Assembly: GCF_001413925.1 (NCBI RefSeq)
Contig: NZ_LBMJ01000001.1
Coordinates: 3,140,001 to 3,204,000 of the forward strand
From: Nonlabens sp. YIK11
GTDB taxonomy: Bacteria; Bacteroidota; Bacteroidia; Flavobacteriales; Flavobacteriaceae
Length of the DNA: 64,000 bases
Direction of reading: 5' to 3'
Below are positions 60,801 through 64,000 of the stretch, in pieces; position 1 is the first letter of the stretch, and each line of letters starts with the position of its first letter. Both the position numbers and the translations under genes were made by a program. The notes below the pieces were generated by a model. The model made no database searches. It was not told the origin of the DNA and worked only from the letters and a program-made list of their open reading frames with translations.

Positions 60801-63429
60801 CGGTCACATCTGGTATACCGTCATTGTTACTATCCTGAGGAGCCACATAGCCCAAAGTGGTCTGTGCCTCTACATTGTCTGTAATACCATCGTTATCTGA
60901 ATCTAGATCCAGATAGTCTGGAACACCATCACCGTCAGTATCAGTAGGGTTTGTTGCTGGATTGTTGTCACCATCCAGATTCAAGTCTTCACGGGTATCT
61001 ATGATCCCATCATTATCATCATCAATATCTAGATTGTCAAAGACTAAATCTCCATCTGTATCTACTGGTGGCAAACAAGCGTCTGCAATACCATCATTGT
61101 CCAAGTCTGGACCTGATTCTTGGAAGTCAGCAATGGAGTTGTTATTTCGATCAGCTGGAGTAATGTAACTGGCGGCCGTCACCGTACCATCAGCATCAGT
61201 AGGTGCAGGGTTTCCTGTACCGAATTGACCCGCATCATTACCTTCTGCATTTATTTGATCATAAGCTTCATTTGAATCACTACAACCGTCGCCATCAGAG
61301 TCGAGTACCTGGTAATCTGGTTGACCTACTCCATCTGAATTCACCGGATCCTTTACAATTCCAGATTCTCCACCACCTATTTCGGCAGCATTCGGAACAC
61401 CATTAGCACCTACCGGTCCATCAATCTGACCGTCATTATTGACGTCAAAGTCAGATGTTCCATTTTCTACTGCGTCATAAATTCCATCATTATCACTATC
61501 TAGATCCAAGTAGTCTGGAAGACCATCACCGTCTGTATCCAGATCGCAAATCGCTCCATTTACCAATACTGTTGGGCCTGGATTAGCAAAGCTTACATTA
61601 TCAAATACATAACCCGTGATACCACCTCTTTTCTTGACTGTAAAGTCAATATTTGATGATTGTAGTAGGTCAACCGCAACCCATAGATTTTCGTCATCTG
61701 GAGAACCGTCTGCATTTCCTAAAAATCTTACAAACGATCCAGGATCAGAAAAGTATGATGAAGTGGAGTTATTTAAAGTAATGGAAGTTGCAGGTGTGCC
61801 TGAAAGGGTATAGGAAGAAATATCCTCTCGAGAAAATTCTATTCCTTCTCCAACGCCTAAATTATCAATATCTAGAAATGTAATTTCTACTGGCACCTCA
61901 ATAAGTGTGTTGGTTCCCGATAGGAAAAACTCTATTTCAAATTCTGCAAATCCATCTGCATTTGCTCCGTCCAGAATGATTGGGTAATAATAGGTAATGT
62001 TTGTAGCTGTATCAGTAAACGAAAATCCAGAAATATCCACCGTTAAATTTGCAGGGCTTGAGTTGCGTAAAACAGTCAATCTTAAGTCCACATTTTGACC
62101 ATTGAATGTCGTAGCATTTGTATATGTTGTAAAAGCGCCAACACCATCACTTCCAGCGCCGTTTTGATTGAAATTAGCGTTTGCTTGAGAAAGGTTTAAT
62201 GTAACTGATTGTGGTTGGTCCTCACATTCCATGGTATCGAGAATACCATCATTATCATCATCTAAATCACATATATCTGATATCCCATCACCATCATTAT
62301 CTGGATTACCTGAAGCTACAGCGTCACACTGATCAACGACGTTGATTTCCAATGTTGCTCGATCAGAGTTGACCCCTAAGTCATCCTGAACCGAAAATAA
62401 TATGGAGGCATCACCTAAATAATCTTGGGCTGGAATGAATGTTAGGTTACCAGACCCGTCAACCGTATATGTCCCAACACCTGGAATAATCAACGGGTTA
62501 TTTAAACTTCCTCTATTTGAAGTGTCGTTGGGATCAAACAGAACAACCGTTGTTGGATCAATATTGTTTTCAGGATCTGAGGCAGCATCAAGTAAGTTGG
62601 CCTGAAAACTCTCGTTAGAGAAAATGACATTACCTAAATTATCGAGAACCGTAGGTGGGTTGTTTACTTGAGTCGTATTTGCCACATTAAATGTGACCTC
62701 TCCTAAGAAGCTTACAGAATTCTGTCTATCATTACTATCGTTAGAACTACCATTACGAAATCTGATAGAACTGATGTTATTATAATTGATACGAACGACG
62801 AATTCTGTATTACTTTCACTAATACCCGCAGCAAAATCGACATCGCTTTGAAATCTTGTAAACTCTCCATTCTGTGACACTACCAATTCCGTAGCTGGAT
62901 TAGTTCCACCTTCTAATGTATAAGAATCTGTGACAATGGCCTCAAAGAATTCAAAACCATCCACGTCAATGGCCTCTACAGTAAACGAATCTAGTCTCGC
63001 AAGTATCCCTACATCATTTGCGTCTACGACCGTACCATCTATAACAAACTCAACTTGCCATTCTACGTATCCAATACCAGGACCCGTGTTGATGGTAGGT
63101 TCAAACCTGTTGTCAAGCCCAATTACAGAATCAACAATAAATGAATCTGCGGTAGGCTCCTGTACATTAACCTTATCAATAATGGTAACGATGGCGTCTA
63201 CGACAAACCCATCTTGAGAAACTTCTACGTTTTGATAAATATACCTAGCTCCAATCTGTTCGGCTGCTGCTCCATTGGGTAGCAAAGTAGGGCCTTGCGA
63301 CAGGTTAAATGTAGGTCTCGCTTGACTTAAAACCGTGGAAGGTGTTATTATCGCAATTAAGAAGGATAAGGAAAGAACGATGTTAGAAATGTAACGGCTA
63401 ATAACCGTAGGAAGAGTAGGGATTTCCAT
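33823..63429 (-). CDS. Giant secreted type IX (type B) cargo protein with TSP3-like repeats, 9868 aa
   Basis: A signal peptide (residues 1-37, cleavage near VLSQA) precedes a 9868-residue, extremely acidic protein of roughly 1 MDa. In order: beta-rich module 1; an Ig/cadherin-like module ([12 protein letters not shown] to RATLEINV, about 257-366); TSP3-like DxDxDGxxD segments alternating with beta-rich modules 2 and 3; a first 387-aa repeat array; module 4; a second array; diverged TSP3 modules; five Cna-B/SdrD-like repeats; two 172-aa copies; and a C-terminal CHU_C/TIGR04131 sorting domain ([38 protein letters not shown]). TSP3-type loops bind calcium, so the chain should be a long Ca2+-rigidified surface or released rod, exported by T9SS and partnered by the downstream PorP-like protein. 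Adhesion or gliding (SprB-like) is plausible but not shown. The frame is uninterrupted. Repeat number depends on the assembly. Confidence 0.93.
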   Translation of the reverse strand: MEIPTLPTVISRYISNIVLSLSFLIAIITPSTVLSQARPTFNLSQGPTLLPNGAAAEQIGARYIYQNVEVSQDGFVVDAIVTIIDKVNVQEPTADSFIVDSVIGLDNRFEPTINTGPGIGYVEWQVEFVIDGTVVDANDVGILARLDSFTVEAIDVDGFEFFEAIVTDSYTLEGGTNPATELVVSQNGEFTRFQSDVDFAAGISESNTEFVVRINYNNISSIRFRNGSSNDSNDRQNSVSFLGEVTFNVANTTQVNNPPTVLDNLGNVIFSNESFQANLLDAASDPENNIDPTTVVLFDPNDTSNRGSLNNPLIIPGVGTYTVDGSGNLTFIPAQDYLGDASILFSVQDDLGVNSDRATLEINVVDQCDAVASGNPDNDGDGISDICDLDDDNDGILDTMECEDQPQSVTLNLSQANANFNQNGAGSDGVGAFTTYTNATTFNGQNVDLRLTVLRNSSPANLTVDISGFSFTDTATNITYYYPIILDGANADGFAEFEIEFFLSGTNTLIEVPVEITFLDIDNLGVGEGIEFSREDISSYTLSGTPATSITLNNSTSSYFSDPGSFVRFLGNADGSPDDENLWVAVDLLQSSNIDFTVKKRGGITGYVFDNVSFANPGPTVLVNGAICDLDTDGDGLPDYLDLDSDNDGIYDAVENGTSDFDVNNDGQIDGPVGANGVPNAAEIGGGESGIVKDPVNSDGVGQPDYQVLDSDGDGCSDSNEAYDQINAEGNDAGQFGTGNPAPTDADGTVTAASYITPADRNNNSIADFQESGPDLDNDGIADACLPPVDTDGDLVFDNLDIDDDNDGIIDTREDLNLDGDNNPATNPTDTDGDGVPDYLDLDSDNDGITDNVEAQTTLGYVAPQDSNNDGIPDVTANGLPVSYDNAGQELGILPVNTDQTDNPDYRDTDSDNDGESDNIEAFDLNGDGVVGAALTGLDDDGDGFDNAYDTRNDGYADPNGTIDDPRLLPDSDNDLNQGGNVDYRDAFNPLDFDGDGVDNIEDRDDDNDGIDDVLEGYQFIADNDPTICTGSSYSFTNSALIAGTAGQVGARYRFTNVAPGLDAIVTITAKSAGTTLVNINGQAEGDASAFQPVIRYDANATGDRQITFNVRFVNAGGLTSAVVPSVGGFFQDVDGESFDREFYRVNNIVGFTIGNPSNILASDLGSGVTQFIADGTGSVVASPTNAISKDNAHRVFFQKQDINQLNFTVGIKKNTSTAITRYYSLLFDECELANYNDPSHQFTDANAPDTDGDGIPDYKDLDSDGDGCNDSIEAGFIDAFAKADEDGRLGNTSPVTVDVNGLVTSGENSQGYTEPVDSDANGNYDFLENSISVACNDRDLDGITDSIDLDDDNDGILDTVENGGVDPFGDADGDGIPNFSDVGATNDANGDGVVDSFDTDGDGIINQFDQDSDGDGIPDNVEGQPTVGYTAPDGVDANNDGLDDAYPAGGITPENTDGSDQPDYLDTDSDNDGITDVVEASDFNNDGVADTAFANVDSDQDGLDDNFDGDTTGYGDPNGTPTTTNPAGELNNTDGADEPDYRDTDDDNDGVDTDAEVIDNNNPEDADLDGTPDYLDVDDLDGDGVPDSADLDDDNDGILDSVEDANLDGDDNPYTDPTDSDGDGIPNFQDQDADGDGIPDNVEGQTTSGYTAPDGVDADGNGLDDAYENTPGSGEGISPENTDGADQPDYLDTDSDNDGVPDATEGFDVNSDGVADTLPAGSDQDGDGIDDNFDTDPNAAYTDPSGNVVDAAPGVELNNTDGADEPDYRDTDDDGDNVPTLAEDVDADGDPTNDDTDGDGTPDYLDTDDDGDGVDTALEDYDGDTDPTNQDTDGDGTPDYLDTDDDGDGVDTQYENPNPDGDGNPATGATQDTDTDTVPDYLDTDDDGDGVDTVFENPNPDGDGNPNTGATQDTDGTEGPDYLDTDDDGDGLATADENADPNGDNDPSDALDSDLDGTPDYLDVDDLDGDGVPDSADLDDDNDGILDSVEDANLDGDDNPYTDPTDSDGDGIPNFQDQDADGDGIPDNVEGQTTSGYTAPDGVDADGNGLDDAYENTPGSGEGISPENTDGADQPDYLDTDSDNDGVPDATEGFDVNSDGVADTLPAGSDQDGDGIDDNFDTDPNAAYTDPSGNVVDAAPGVELNNTDGADEPDYRDTDDDGDNVPTLAEDVDADGDPTNDDTDGDGTPDYLDTDDDGDGVDTALEDYDGDTDPTNQDTDGDGTPDYLDTDDDGDGVDTQYENPNPDGDGNPATGATQDTDTDTVPDYLDTDDDGDGVDTVFENPNPDGDGNPNTGATQDTDGTEGPDYLDTDDDGDGLATADENADPNGDNDPSDALDSDLDGTPDYLDVDDLDGDGVPDSADLDDDNDGILDSVEDANLDGDDNPYTDPTDSDGDGIPNFQDQDADGDGIPDNVEGQTTSGYTAPDGVDADGNGLDDAYENTPGSGEGISPENTDGADQPDYLDTDSDNDGVPDATEGFDVNSDGVADTLPAGSDQDGDGIDDNFDTDPNAAYTDPSGNVVDAAPGVELNNTDGADEPDYRDTDDDGDNVPTLAEDVDADGDPTNDDTDGDGTPDYLDTDDDGDGVDTALEDYDGDTDPTNQDTDGDGTPDYLDTDDDGDGVDTQYENPNPDGDGNPATGATQDTDTDTVPDYLDTDDDGDGVDTVFENPNPDGDGNPNTGATQDTDGTEGPDYLDTDDDGDGLATADENADPNGDNDPSDALDSDLDGTPDYLDVDDLDGDGVPDSADLDDDNDGILDSVEDANLDGDDNPYTDPTDSDGDGIPNFQDQDADGDGIPDNVEGQTTSGYTAPDGVDADGNGLDDAYENTPGSGEGISPENTDGADQPDYLDTDSDNDGVPDATEGFDVNSDGVADTLPAGSDQDGDGIDDNFDTDPNAAYTDPSGNVVDAAPGVELNNTDGADEPDYRDTDDDGDNVPTLAEDVDADGDPTNDDTDGDGTPDYLDTDDDGDGVDTALEDYDGDTDPTNQDTDGDGTPDYLDTDDDGDGVDTQYENPNPDGDGNPATGATQDTDTDTVPDYLDTDDDGDGVDTVFENPNPDGDGNPNTGATQDTDGTEGPDYLDTDDDGDGLATADENADPNGDNDPSDALDSDLDGTPDYLDVDDLDGDGVPDSADLDDDNDGILDSVEDANLDGDDNPYTDPTDSDGDGIPNFQDQDADGDGIPDNVEGQTTSGYTAPDGVDADGNGLDDAYENTPGSGEGISPENTDGADQPDYLDTDSDNDGVPDATEGFDVNSDGVADTLPAGSDQDGDGIDDNFDTDPNAAYTDPSGNVVDAAPGVELNNTDGADEPDYRDTDDDNDGVDTDAEVIDNNNPEDADLDGTPDYLDVDDLDGDGVPDSADLDDDNDGILDSVEDANLDGDDNPYTDPTDSDGDGIPNFRDQDSDGDGIPDNVEGQPTVGYTAPDGVDANNDGLDDAYPAGGITPENTDGSDQPDYLDTDSDNDGITDVVEASDFNNDGVADTAFANVDSDQDGLDDNFDGDTTGYGDPNGTPTTTNPAGELNNTDGADEPDYRDTDDDNDGVDTDAEVIDNNNPEDADLDGTPDYLDVDDLDGDGVPDSADLDDDNDGILDSVEDANLDGDDNPYTDPTDSDGDGIPNFQDQDADGDGIPDNVEGQTTSGYTAPDGVDADGNGLDDAYENTPGSGEGISPENTDGADQPDYLDTDSDNDGVPDATEGFDVNSDGVADTLPAGSDQDGDGIDDNFDTDPNAAYTDPSGNVVDAAPGVELNNTDGADEPDYRDTDDDGDNVPTLAEDVDADGDPTNDDTDGDGTPDYLDTDDDGDGVDTALEDYDGDTDPTNQDTDGDGTPDYLDTDDDGDGVDTQYENPNPDGDGNPATGATQDTDTDTVPDYLDTDDDGDGVDTVFENPNPDGDGNPNTGATQDTDGTEGPDYLDTDDDGDGLATADENADPNGDNDPSDALDSDLDGTPDYLDVDDLDGDGVPDSADLDDDNDGILDSVEDANLDGDDNPYTDPTDSDGDGIPNFQDQDADGDGIPDNVEGQTTSGYTAPDGVDADGNGLDDAYENTPGSGEGISPENTDGADQPDYLDTDSDNDGITDVVEASDFNNDGVADTAFANVDSDQDGLDDNFDGDTTGYGDPNGTPTTTNPAGELNNTDGADEPDYRDTDDDNDGVDTDAEVIDNNDPEDADLDGIPDYLDNDDNDGDGIPDTVDVDDDNDGLSDIVETGGDDPFADSDNNGIPDFNDVSILNDRNNDGIVDRFDADRDGIINQYDIDADGDGLTDVYESGNSSLDTNGDGRIDDQDTGFTDVDNNGQSDNTEATVATDSEGDSVADYLDIDSDNDGILDNIEIQDFNNPNSRTRNDSDGDGLDDAYDPDNGGTSILVPQNSDADPFPNYLDLDSDDDGIIDNIEWQTTADYLLPAADTDGNGLADNYETNPGSGVPINQPNNADSTDLPDYLDTDSDNDGLTDNDEVYNLPPANSDSDNDGLDDAYDSDDVSGLSGPDAASNLNMNGPAMSGVQDFPNVQNPLTAEVDFRDSTDPNNPVDTDLDGVLDNVDIDDDNDGILDSVESLGFVPTNNATDDCGRPSSSFTSPVYAGGNPDGSIGALYRFENVANYPSIGVVDAIIEITDITGGATLITIDNDATGDVNAWQPEFNVPGPTGSSSQMEFEVRFVLDGTNTQFNVGRFGGTIYDIDGANARESVILSQPGLYAVDNETLLSINSDASSGEVTFTGPDDTYVGVDLSPRLATYFNYYNSSEFSIRFSAQLLSATANTNLGSVLFDVCSINGLFEGNTTSNNASQTGPDGVSEPSGPGTFAVYTVNDGIDSDGDNIPDELDIDSDNDGIPDNLESQPTIGYVPPGNSDTDSDGLLDAYEGAGNEGIIPIDTDGDGTLDYLDLDTDNDGFNDDLESGIPLATNNNDSDGDGLLDQYDSINNTGVAYTANDQYSGGSADLSNQNNPATPEVDYREARDRDLDGITDSIDLDDDNDGILDTVENGGVDPFGDADGDGIPNFSDVGATNDANGDGVVDSFDTDGDGIINQFDQDSDGDGIPDNVEGQPTVGYTAPDGVDANNDGLDDAYPAGGITPENTDGSDQPDYLDTDSDNDGITDVVEASDFNNDGVADTAFANVDSDQDGLDDNFDGDTTGYGDPNGTPTTTNPAGELNNTDGADEPDYRDTDDDNDGVDTDAEVIDNNNPEDADLDGTPDYLDVDDLDGDGVPDSADLDDDNDGILDSVEDANLDGDDNPYTDPTDSDGDGIPNFQDQDADGDGIPDNVEGQTTSGYTAPDGVDADGNGLDDAYENTPGSGEGISPENTDGADQPDYLDTDSDNDGVPDATEGFDVNSDGVADTLPAGSDQDGDGIDDNFDTDPNAAYTDPSGNVVDAAPGVELNNTDGADEPDYRDTDDDGDNVPTLAEDVDADGDPTNDDTDGDGTPDYLDTDDDGDGVDTALEDYDGDTDPTNQDTDGDGTPDYLDTDDDGDGVDTQYENPNPDGDGNPATGATQDTDTDTVPDYLDTDDDGDGVDTVFENPNPDGDGNPNTGATQDTDGTEGPDYLDTDDDGDGLATADENADPNGDNDPSDALDSDLDGTPDYLDVDDLDGDGVPDSADLDDDNDGILDSVEDANLDGDDNPYTDPTDSDGDGIPNFQDQDADGDGIPDNVEGQTTSGYTAPDGVDADGNGLDDAYENTPGSGEGISPENTDGADQPDYLDTDSDNDGVPDATEGFDVNSDGVADTLPAGSDQDGDGIDDNFDTDPNAAYTDPSGNVVDAAPGVELNNTDGADEPDYRDTDDDGDNVPTLAEDVDADGDPTNDDTDGDGTPDYLDTDDDGDGVDTALEDYDGDTDPTNQDTDGDGTPDYLDTDDDGDGVDTQYENPNPDGDGNPATGATQDTDTDTVPDYLDTDDDGDGVDTVFENPNPDGDGNPNTGATQDTDGTEGPDYLDTDDDGDGLATADENADPNGDNDPSDALDSDLDGTPDYLDVDDLDGDGVPDSADLDDDNDGILDSVEDANLDGDDNPYTDPTDSDGDGIPNFQDQDADGDGIPDNVEGQTTSGYTAPDGVDADGNGLDDAYENTPGSGEGISPENTDGADQPDYLDTDSDNDGVPDATEGFDVNSDGVADTLPAGSDQDGDGIDDNFDTDPNAAYTDPSGNVVDAAPGVELNNTDGADEPDYRDTDDDGDNVPTLAEDVDADGDPTNDDTDGDGTPDYLDTDDDGDGVDTALEDYDGDTDPTNQDTDGDGTPDYLDTDDDGDGVDTQYENPNPDGDGNPATGATQDTDTDTVPDYLDTDDDGDGVDTVFENPNPDGDGNPNTGATQDTDGTEGPDYLDTDDDGDGLATADENADPNGDNDPSDALDSDLDGTPDYLDVDDLDGDGVPDSADLDDDNDGILDSVEDANLDGDDNPYTDPTDSDGDGIPNFQDQDADGDGIPDNVEGQTTSGYTAPDGVDADGNGLDDAYENTPGSGEGISPENTDGADQPDYLDTDSDNDGVPDATEGFDVNSDGVADTLPAGSDQDGDGIDDNFDTDPNAAYTDPSGNVVDAAPGVELNNTDGADEPDYRDTDDDGDNVPTLAEDVDADGDPTNDDTDGDGTPDYLDTDDDGDGVDTALEDYDGDTDPTNQDTDGDGTPDYLDTDDDGDGVDTQYENPNPDGDGNPATGATQDTDTDTVPDYLDTDDDGDGVDTVFENPNPDGDGNPNTGATQDTDGTEGPDYLDTDDDGDGLATADENADPNGDNDPSDALDSDLDGTPDYLDVDDLDGDGVPDSADLDDDNDGILDSVEDANLDGDDNPYTDPTDSDGDGIPNFQDQDADGDGIPDNVEGQTTSGYTAPDGVDADGNGLDDAYENTPGSGEGISPENTDGADQPDYLDTDSDNDGVPDATEGFDVNSDGVADTLPAGSDQDGDGIDDNFDTDPNAAYTDPSGNVVDAAPGVELNNTDGADEPDYRDTDDDGDNVPTLAEDVDADGDPTNDDTDGDGTPDYLDTDDDGDGVDTALEDYDGDTDPTNQDTDGDGTPDYLDTDDDGDGVDTQYENPNPDGDGNPATGATQDTDTDTVPDYLDTDDDGDGVDTVFENPNPDGDGNPNTGATQDTDGTEGPDYLDTDDDGDGLATADENADPNGDNDPSDALDSDLDGTPDYLDVDDLDGDGVPDSADLDDDNDGILDSVEDANLDGDDNPYTDPTDSDGDGIPNFQDQDADGDGIPDNVEGQTTSGYTAPDGVDADGNGLDDAYENTPGSGEGISPENTDGADQPDYLDTDSDNDGVPDATEGFDVNSDGVADTLPAGSDQDGDGIDDNFDTDPNAAYTDPSGNVVDAAPGVELNNTDGADEPDYRDTDDDGDNVPTLAEDVDADGDPTNDDTDGDGTPDYLDTDDDGDGVDTALEDYDGDTDPTNQDTDGDGTPDYLDTDDDGDGVDTQYENPNPDGDGNPATGATQDTDTDTVPDYLDTDDDGDGVDTVFENPNPDGDGNPNTGATQDTDGTEGPDYLDTDDDGDGLATADENADPNGDNDPSDALDSDLDGTPDYLDVDDLDGDGVPDSADLDDDNDGILDSVEDANLDGDDNPYTDPTDSDGDGIPNFQDQDADGDGIPDNVEGQTTSGYTAPDGVDADGNGLDDAYENTPGSGEGISPENTDGADQPDYLDTDSDNDGVPDATEGFDVNSDGVADTLPAGSDQDGDGIDDNFDTDPNAAYTDPSGNVVDAAPGVELNNTDGADEPDYRDTDDDGDNVPTLAEDVDADGDPTNDDTDGDGTPDYLDTDDDGDGVDTALEDYDGDTDPTNQDTDGDGTPDYLDTDDDGDGFLTVNEDADPNGDGNPDDAIDSDANGIPNYLDPDVVDSDGDGILDSVDIDDDNDGILDVVEGTVDTDLDGIINSLDQDSDGDGIPDNVEAQSTTGYFAPLGIDTDNNGLDDAYETTPGSGEGLMTVDTDMDLIADYIDIDSDVDGIVDATEAFDFDSNGIPDIVPSGSDVDQDGLDDSFDGDNTGYGDPNGSQVVSNPLDDLVNTDGADDLDFRDTDDDNDGIASIDESNDPNGDGLANDANDADGDGIPDYLDPDNADNDGDGIPDNLDLDDDNDGILDSVEGDGDFDNDGIIDRFDQDSDNDGIPDNIEAQTTTGYIFPIGIDSDSNGLDDVYESTPGAGEGITPVNTDGDGNPDYLDVDSDNDNVDDFIEAFDYNNDGLPDIAFAEADIDNDGIDDAFDGDTTGYFDPNGIVVENDPLLDLNNSDGTDDLDYRDTDDDNDGLLTFDENPDLDGDPNTVDPGDADGDGVPDYLDFNDNDQDGIGDGIDIDDDNDGILDIVEGTGDFDNDGIIDAFDQDTDGDGIPDNVEAQSTTGYIAPSGNDADGNGLDDNYESAPGNGEGLTPNNEDGDGNPDYTDIDSDNDGVFDFIEAFDFNSDGVSDIAFAEADIDQDGLDDSFDGDTNGYGDPNGLQVVTNPVNDLNDNDRDAATGGPLNNLDFRDVDDDNDGIPTVDEDLNNNNDYADDDSDNDGIPDYLDLPDNDRDGIPDVDDLDDDNDGILDSVEGTLDTDNDGIIDSFDLDSDNDGISDNVEAQSTDDYNAPSGIDADNNGLDDVYQSGLGAEEGITPINSDGLDVPDYLDNDSDNDGDSDNDEAFDGQVALGDSNNNGLDDAYETVDATDPYGDPNGNLDNGAADTNNDDFPATVEVDYREALGTITGFVFEDVDGDGSYDASVDNLFPIGTQVNVTDNDGIVTTVDVNADGNWAVVVAIGNYTVDLDETTLPNAGVGYVLTTTGSDPETVISEFGRVNSTTADGYQATGTITGFVFNDVDGDGTYDASIDTLFPAGTVVNLTDANGTVTPVTVGADGNWTADVAAGDYTVDVDETTLPNGGAGFNLSTTGSDPESITVAAGATVETTADGYQATGTITGFVFNDVDGDGTYDAAIDTLFPAGTVVNLTDANGTEIPVTVGADGNWTADVAAGDYTVDVDETTLPNGGAGFNLSTTGSDPESITVAAGATVDTTADGYQATGTITGFVFNDVDGDGTYDAAIDTLFPAGTVVNLTDANGTVTPVTVGADGNWTADVAAGDYTVDVDETTLPNGGAGFNLSTTGSDPESITVAAGATVDTTADGYQATGTITGFVFNDVDGDGTYDAAIDTLFPAGTVVNLTDANGTVTPVTVGADGNWTADVAAGDYTVDVDETTLPNGGAGFNLSTTGSDPESITVAAGVTVQTLSDGYLIANDNDNDGIPDDVDLDDDNDGILDTDEPAGDSDGDGIPDSLDIDSDGDGIPDNVEAQPTDDYVAPSGVDADGNGVDDVYDAAPLGAGVDTDNDGTPDASDLDSDGDGTPDNEEAYDTPPSGLDSDGNGLDDQYETPDPTDPYGDTNGNLDGGASDTNNDDEPTTPEVDYRESPIDTDGDGVPDTADLDDDNDGILDTDEPAGDSDGDGIPDSLDIDSDGDGIPDNVEAQPTDDYVAPSGVDADGNGVDDVYDAAPLGAGVDTDNDGTPDASDLDSDNDGTPDNEEAYDTPPSGLDSDGNGLDDQYETPDPTDPYGDTNGDLDGGASDTNNDDEPTTPEVDYRESPIDTDGDGIPDTADLDDDNDGILDSIEGDVDSDMDGIIDSFDQDSDNDGIPDNVEGQSTGDYIAPSGVDSDGNGLDDAYEETPGSGEGIDPVDFDDDGLPDYLDDDSDDDGIPDFIEGFDFDNDGVADILPSGNDVDGDGLDDAFDGDNSGYGDPNGSVVVDSPEDDLNNTDGDDEPDYRDIDDDGDGILTAIEDGNGNGNFLDDDNDADGTPDYLDADLRDIEIFNVLTPNDDGDNDFLFIRGIENFENNVKIYNRWGVEVFNVDGYDNRNNVFRGISEGRANVAQGDLLPVGTYYYVISYVNDNNQTIDLAGYLYINR
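33826..34128 (-). other. CHU_C / TIGR04131 T9SS type B sorting domain (C-terminus of giant protein)
   Basis: About 100 residues with the family landmarks: [53 protein letters not shown], and terminal GYLYINR. Type B domains are recognised by the T9SS and need PorP/SprF-type partners for surface retention. Confidence 0.9.
34749..35780 (-). repeat. Two 516-bp tandem copies in the giant gene
   Basis: A 172-codon TSP3-type module is present twice with 516-bp spacing (for example CTCATCCGTA at 35221 and 35737). The copies differ at a few synonymous sites. The unit ends [19 protein letters not shown]. Boundaries are approximate. Confidence 0.8.
35815..37404 (-). repeat. Five Cna-B/SdrD-like repeats of 318 bp
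   Basis: Each 106-residue unit starts GTITGFVF(N/E)DVDGDG, continues with [17 protein letters not shown] and [21 protein letters not shown], and ends [19 protein letters not shown]. Conserved GTTCCAG sites at 36125, 36443, 36761 and 37079 are exactly 318 bp apart. The first unit in the protein (37087-37404) is clearly diverged; the other four are nearly identical. SdrD_B/Cna-B domains are Ca2+-stabilised beta-sandwich stalks in surface proteins. Confidence 0.85.
38206..38221. repeat. Dispersed palindrome copy (15/16), in giant gene
   Basis: CGCTTCCGCGAAAGCG, one change from consensus, read on the minus strand as AFAEA at a fixed place in a TSP3 module. Confidence 0.8.
38866..38881. repeat. 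Dispersed palindrome copy (15/16), in giant gene
   Basis: The same variant as at 38206 (CGCTTCCGCGAAAGCG), 660 bp away, at the homologous position of the neighbouring module. Confidence 0.8.
40032..47848 (-). repeat. 1161-bp tandem array 1 (about 6.7 units)
   Basis: Unit landmarks recur every 1161 bp (387 codons): for example the CGTTGTCGCCATCATCG block near 40251, 41412, 42573, 43734, 44895, 46056 and 47217. Each unit contains [58 protein letters not shown], three DGDG(T/V)[12 protein letters not shown] modules and [19 protein letters not shown]. Units are nearly identical in bases; a few synonymous marks (CACCATCATC versus CGCCGTCATC; GGTGGGGTC versus GGTAGGGTC) tell them apart. Unit length is a multiple of three, so changes in copy number keep frame. 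Confidence 0.93.
40298..45492 (-). repeat. 5195-bp segmental duplication, copy A
   Basis: Every 60-base row I compared in this tract equals the row exactly 13,200 bp further on (53498..58692), including the unit-specific synonymous marks in the same order. The match ends at 40297 (G versus A) and 45493 (A versus G). I compared rows by eye, not every base. Confidence 0.85.
47848..48556 (-). repeat. Block X copy ([15 protein letters not shown] module)
   Basis: An approximately 700-bp TSP3 module ([79 protein letters not shown]) introduces the array. It recurs at 58726..59434 (offset 10,878 bp, with several base differences) and in part at 52738..53217 and 50896..51177. It holds the half-palindrome ATTCGCGAAAGCGG at about 48066. 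Confidence 0.8.
49066..49732 (-). other. Beta-rich module 4 of giant protein
   Basis: About 220 residues with no Asp repeats: [56 protein letters not shown] and [13 protein letters not shown]. The IGA-YRF-NV and VDAI-EIT motifs recur in modules 1 and 3, so these are paralogous domains. I cannot name the family. Confidence 0.6.
51177..52738 (-). repeat. Isolated 1161-bp unit plus fragment (1.35 units)
   Basis: One complete 387-aa unit and the first third of another lie between block X copies. This copy carries private changes (for example ATCCACTCCATCGCCGTCATC at 51887 where the arrays have ATCCACCCCATCGCCGTCGTC), so it separated from the arrays before their latest amplification. Confidence 0.8.
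53498..58692 (-). repeat. 5195-bp segmental duplication, copy B
   Basis: Counterpart of 40298..45492 at a constant 13,200-bp offset. It comprises most of array 2. Copy A's array continues with two more units (45493..47848) that array 2 lacks. Confidence 0.85.
53498..58726 (-). repeat. 1161-bp tandem array 2 (about 4.5 units)
   Basis: Four complete 387-aa units and a half unit, with the same landmarks and period as array 1. It is flanked on the N-terminal side by block X (58726..59434) and on the C-terminal side by a shortened unit fragment (53217..53397) reading [10 protein letters not shown] instead of [10 protein letters not shown]. Confidence 0.93.
59579..59593. repeat. Dispersed palindrome copy (15 bases), in giant gene
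   Basis: GCTTTCGCGAAAGCG, missing the first C of the consensus, read on the minus strand as AFAKA after GFID. Confidence 0.85.
59745..60363 (-). other. Beta-rich module 3 of giant protein
   Basis: About 205 residues: [70 protein letters not shown] and [13 protein letters not shown]. Homologous by eye to modules 1 and 4. Confidence 0.6.
61545..62222 (-). other. Beta-rich module 2 of giant protein
   Basis: About 225 residues starting [20 protein letters not shown] and including [35 protein letters not shown] and [12 protein letters not shown]. More diverged than modules 1, 3 and 4 but with the same strand order and length. Confidence 0.5.
62670..63318 (-). other. Beta-rich module 1 of giant protein
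   Basis: The first module after the signal peptide: [51 protein letters not shown] and [11 protein letters not shown]. It shares the IGARY-NV and VDAIVTI motifs with modules 3 and 4. Confidence 0.6.
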
Positions 63430-63440
63430 TCGTATACAAT

Positions 63441-63470
63441 TAGTTCACCTCGTTGAGGCTCAATGAACTA
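63441..63470 (-). promoter_or_regulatory. Leader hairpin of the giant gene
   Basis: TAGTTCA (63441-63447) pairs with TGAACTA (63464-63470), and inside it CCTC (63448-63451) pairs with GAGG (63455-63458), leaving a CTCAA bulge. The structure lies between the proposed -7 box and the ATG, so it would be at the 5' end of the 30-kb message and could protect it. Confidence 0.5.
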
Positions 63471-63471
63471 G

Positions 63472-63504
63472 TAAAGGTACAATTTCGAAATAATTTTTAG
63501 CAAA
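63472..63504 (-). promoter_or_regulatory. Promoter of the giant-protein operon
   Basis: On the minus strand TTTG (63504-63501) is followed after 21 bases by TACCTTTA (63479-63472), matching the Bacteroidota -33 TTTG / -7 TAnnTTTG pattern except for the last base. It lies 43 bases before the ATG. The remainder of the 63430-63740 intergene holds the palindrome at 63659 and a terminator at 63705. Confidence 0.6.
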
Positions 63505-63658
63505 TCTTTAAGGTATTCACTACAATATATCGACGAATAACATTTTAAAAAGTTATAAACAATACTTTATGGTTTTTCCTACATAGATTTATAGCTTGAA
63601 CCAGCGCTATTATTCACAGATGTTCAAGAATAATGCAGGTTAAGACATTTAGGAATCT

Positions 63659-63674
63659 CGCTTTCGCGAAAGCG
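63659..63674. repeat. Dispersed palindrome copy (16/16), intergenic
   Basis: Perfect consensus between the DUF3467 gene terminator and the giant-gene promoter, about 155 bases upstream of the -33 element. Confidence 0.9.
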
Positions 63675-63704
63675 AACTTGACCAACGACTTCATTACCAT
63701 AAAC

Positions 63705-63736
63705 AAAAAACCCGATGAAATTCATCGGGTTTTTTT
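63705..63736 (-). terminator. Terminator after the DUF3467 gene
   Basis: AAAAAACCCGATGAA (63705-63719) is complementary to TTCATCGGGTTTTTT (63721-63735); the real loop is probably GAAATTC. A/T runs on both sides make it bidirectional. It lies 5 bases after the DUF3467 stop. Confidence 0.85.
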
Positions 63737-63740
63737 CTTA

Positions 63741-64000
63741 TTAGGCTTGACCGGTAGGTCCAAAATTTAGAGGTATCGGCGGCTTATCATAATCTTTGAT
63801 ATCGCCATGCATGGATTCAAACTTTCTCACATTATCTGCTAGAGCCTGTGCCAGTCTCTTAGCATGTTGTGGAGTTAGTATCACCCGTGACTTCACCTTT
63901 GATTTAGGATTCCCAGGCATGATGTTCACAAAATCTACTACAAATTCTGATACCGAATGATTGATAATAGCAAGGTTGCTATATTGACCTTCAGCCACTT
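63741..64000 (-). CDS. DUF3467 family protein (5' end outside window)
   Basis: At least 85 residues are present: YSNLAIINHSVSEFVVDFV, then IMPGNPKSKVKSRVILTPQHAKRLAQAL, the DUF3467 core. The frame is open to the window edge and the only start inside is a GTG at 63998, so the N-terminus is probably cut off, since family members have about 10-15 more residues. From memory, in flavobacteria this small gene usually sits just after rpoC, so an rpoBC operon may lie beyond the edge. Function is unknown. Confidence 0.8.
   Translation of the reverse strand, partial: VAEGQYSNLAIINHSVSEFVVDFVNIMPGNPKSKVKSRVILTPQHAKRLAQALADNVRKFESMHGDIKDYDKPPIPLNFGPTGQA

Noticed and set aside
1..64000. tRNA, rRNA or known riboswitch
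   Set aside because: No cloverleaf, rRNA or riboswitch consensus was recognised by eye on either strand.

Overview
This window comes from a member of the Bacteroidota, almost certainly the family Flavobacteriaceae. The evidence is a type IX secretion (T9SS) module, several -7 boxes of the form TAnnTTTG, A-rich start regions without clear Shine-Dalgarno sites, and flavobacterial-type genes (DUF4369 lipoprotein, TIGR03643 protein, DUF3467 protein). Genus cannot be fixed from the sequence. I saw no tRNA, rRNA, transposase, phage gene or CRISPR array.

The left half (1-30.8 kb) is ordinary chromosome. It holds an alpha/beta hydrolase, a small Rho-N-like protein, an AI-2E family permease, a ClpP-type protease, a glyoxalase-fold protein and a DUF1232 protein (0-3.7 kb); an exported amidohydrolase (3.7-5.4 kb); a large exported TPR protein with an outer-membrane beta-barrel protein, divergent from an FtsE-like ATPase (5.5-11.1 kb); a glycan-assembly cluster of four glycosyltransferases and an FdtA-like sugar isomerase (11.1-15.2 kb); a 2-oxoacid dehydrogenase E2, another glycosyltransferase, RecR and a sodium:solute symporter (15.6-20.5 kb); a CoA-binding protein followed by a small membrane protein with no normal start codon, FabH, an AlkB-like dioxygenase and others (20.6-26.8 kb); an idi / PTPS-QueD / manA operon overlapping by ATGA (27.1-29.0 kb); and prfC (29.2-30.8 kb).

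The right half (30.8-63.4 kb) is one transcription unit on the minus strand. A 9868-residue secreted protein (33823..63429, nearly half the window) is followed by a PorP/SprF-like outer-membrane protein and a PorE-like OmpA-family protein. The giant protein has a signal peptide, four related beta-rich modules, thousands of residues of thrombospondin type 3-like Asp-rich calcium-binding repeats, five Cna-B/SdrD-like repeats and a CHU_C/TIGR04131 T9SS type B sorting domain. Its core is a near-identical 1161-bp (387-aa) tandem unit. A 5195-bp tract with 4.5 units (40298..45492) reappears, apparently base for base, at 53498..58692, exactly 13,200 bp away. The array is far richer in G+C than its surroundings.

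A dispersed palindrome, CGCTTTCGCGAAAGCG, recurs through the window in intergenes and inside genes. Inside genes it usually encodes AFAKA. Copies lie in the PorP signal peptide and at a fixed position of several modules of the giant protein. Two intergenic loci carry a 36-nt long form whose arms are split by a second GC-rich inverted repeat. This resembles, in behaviour, protein-embedded palindromic elements known from other bacteria and is the best candidate here for an under-described system.
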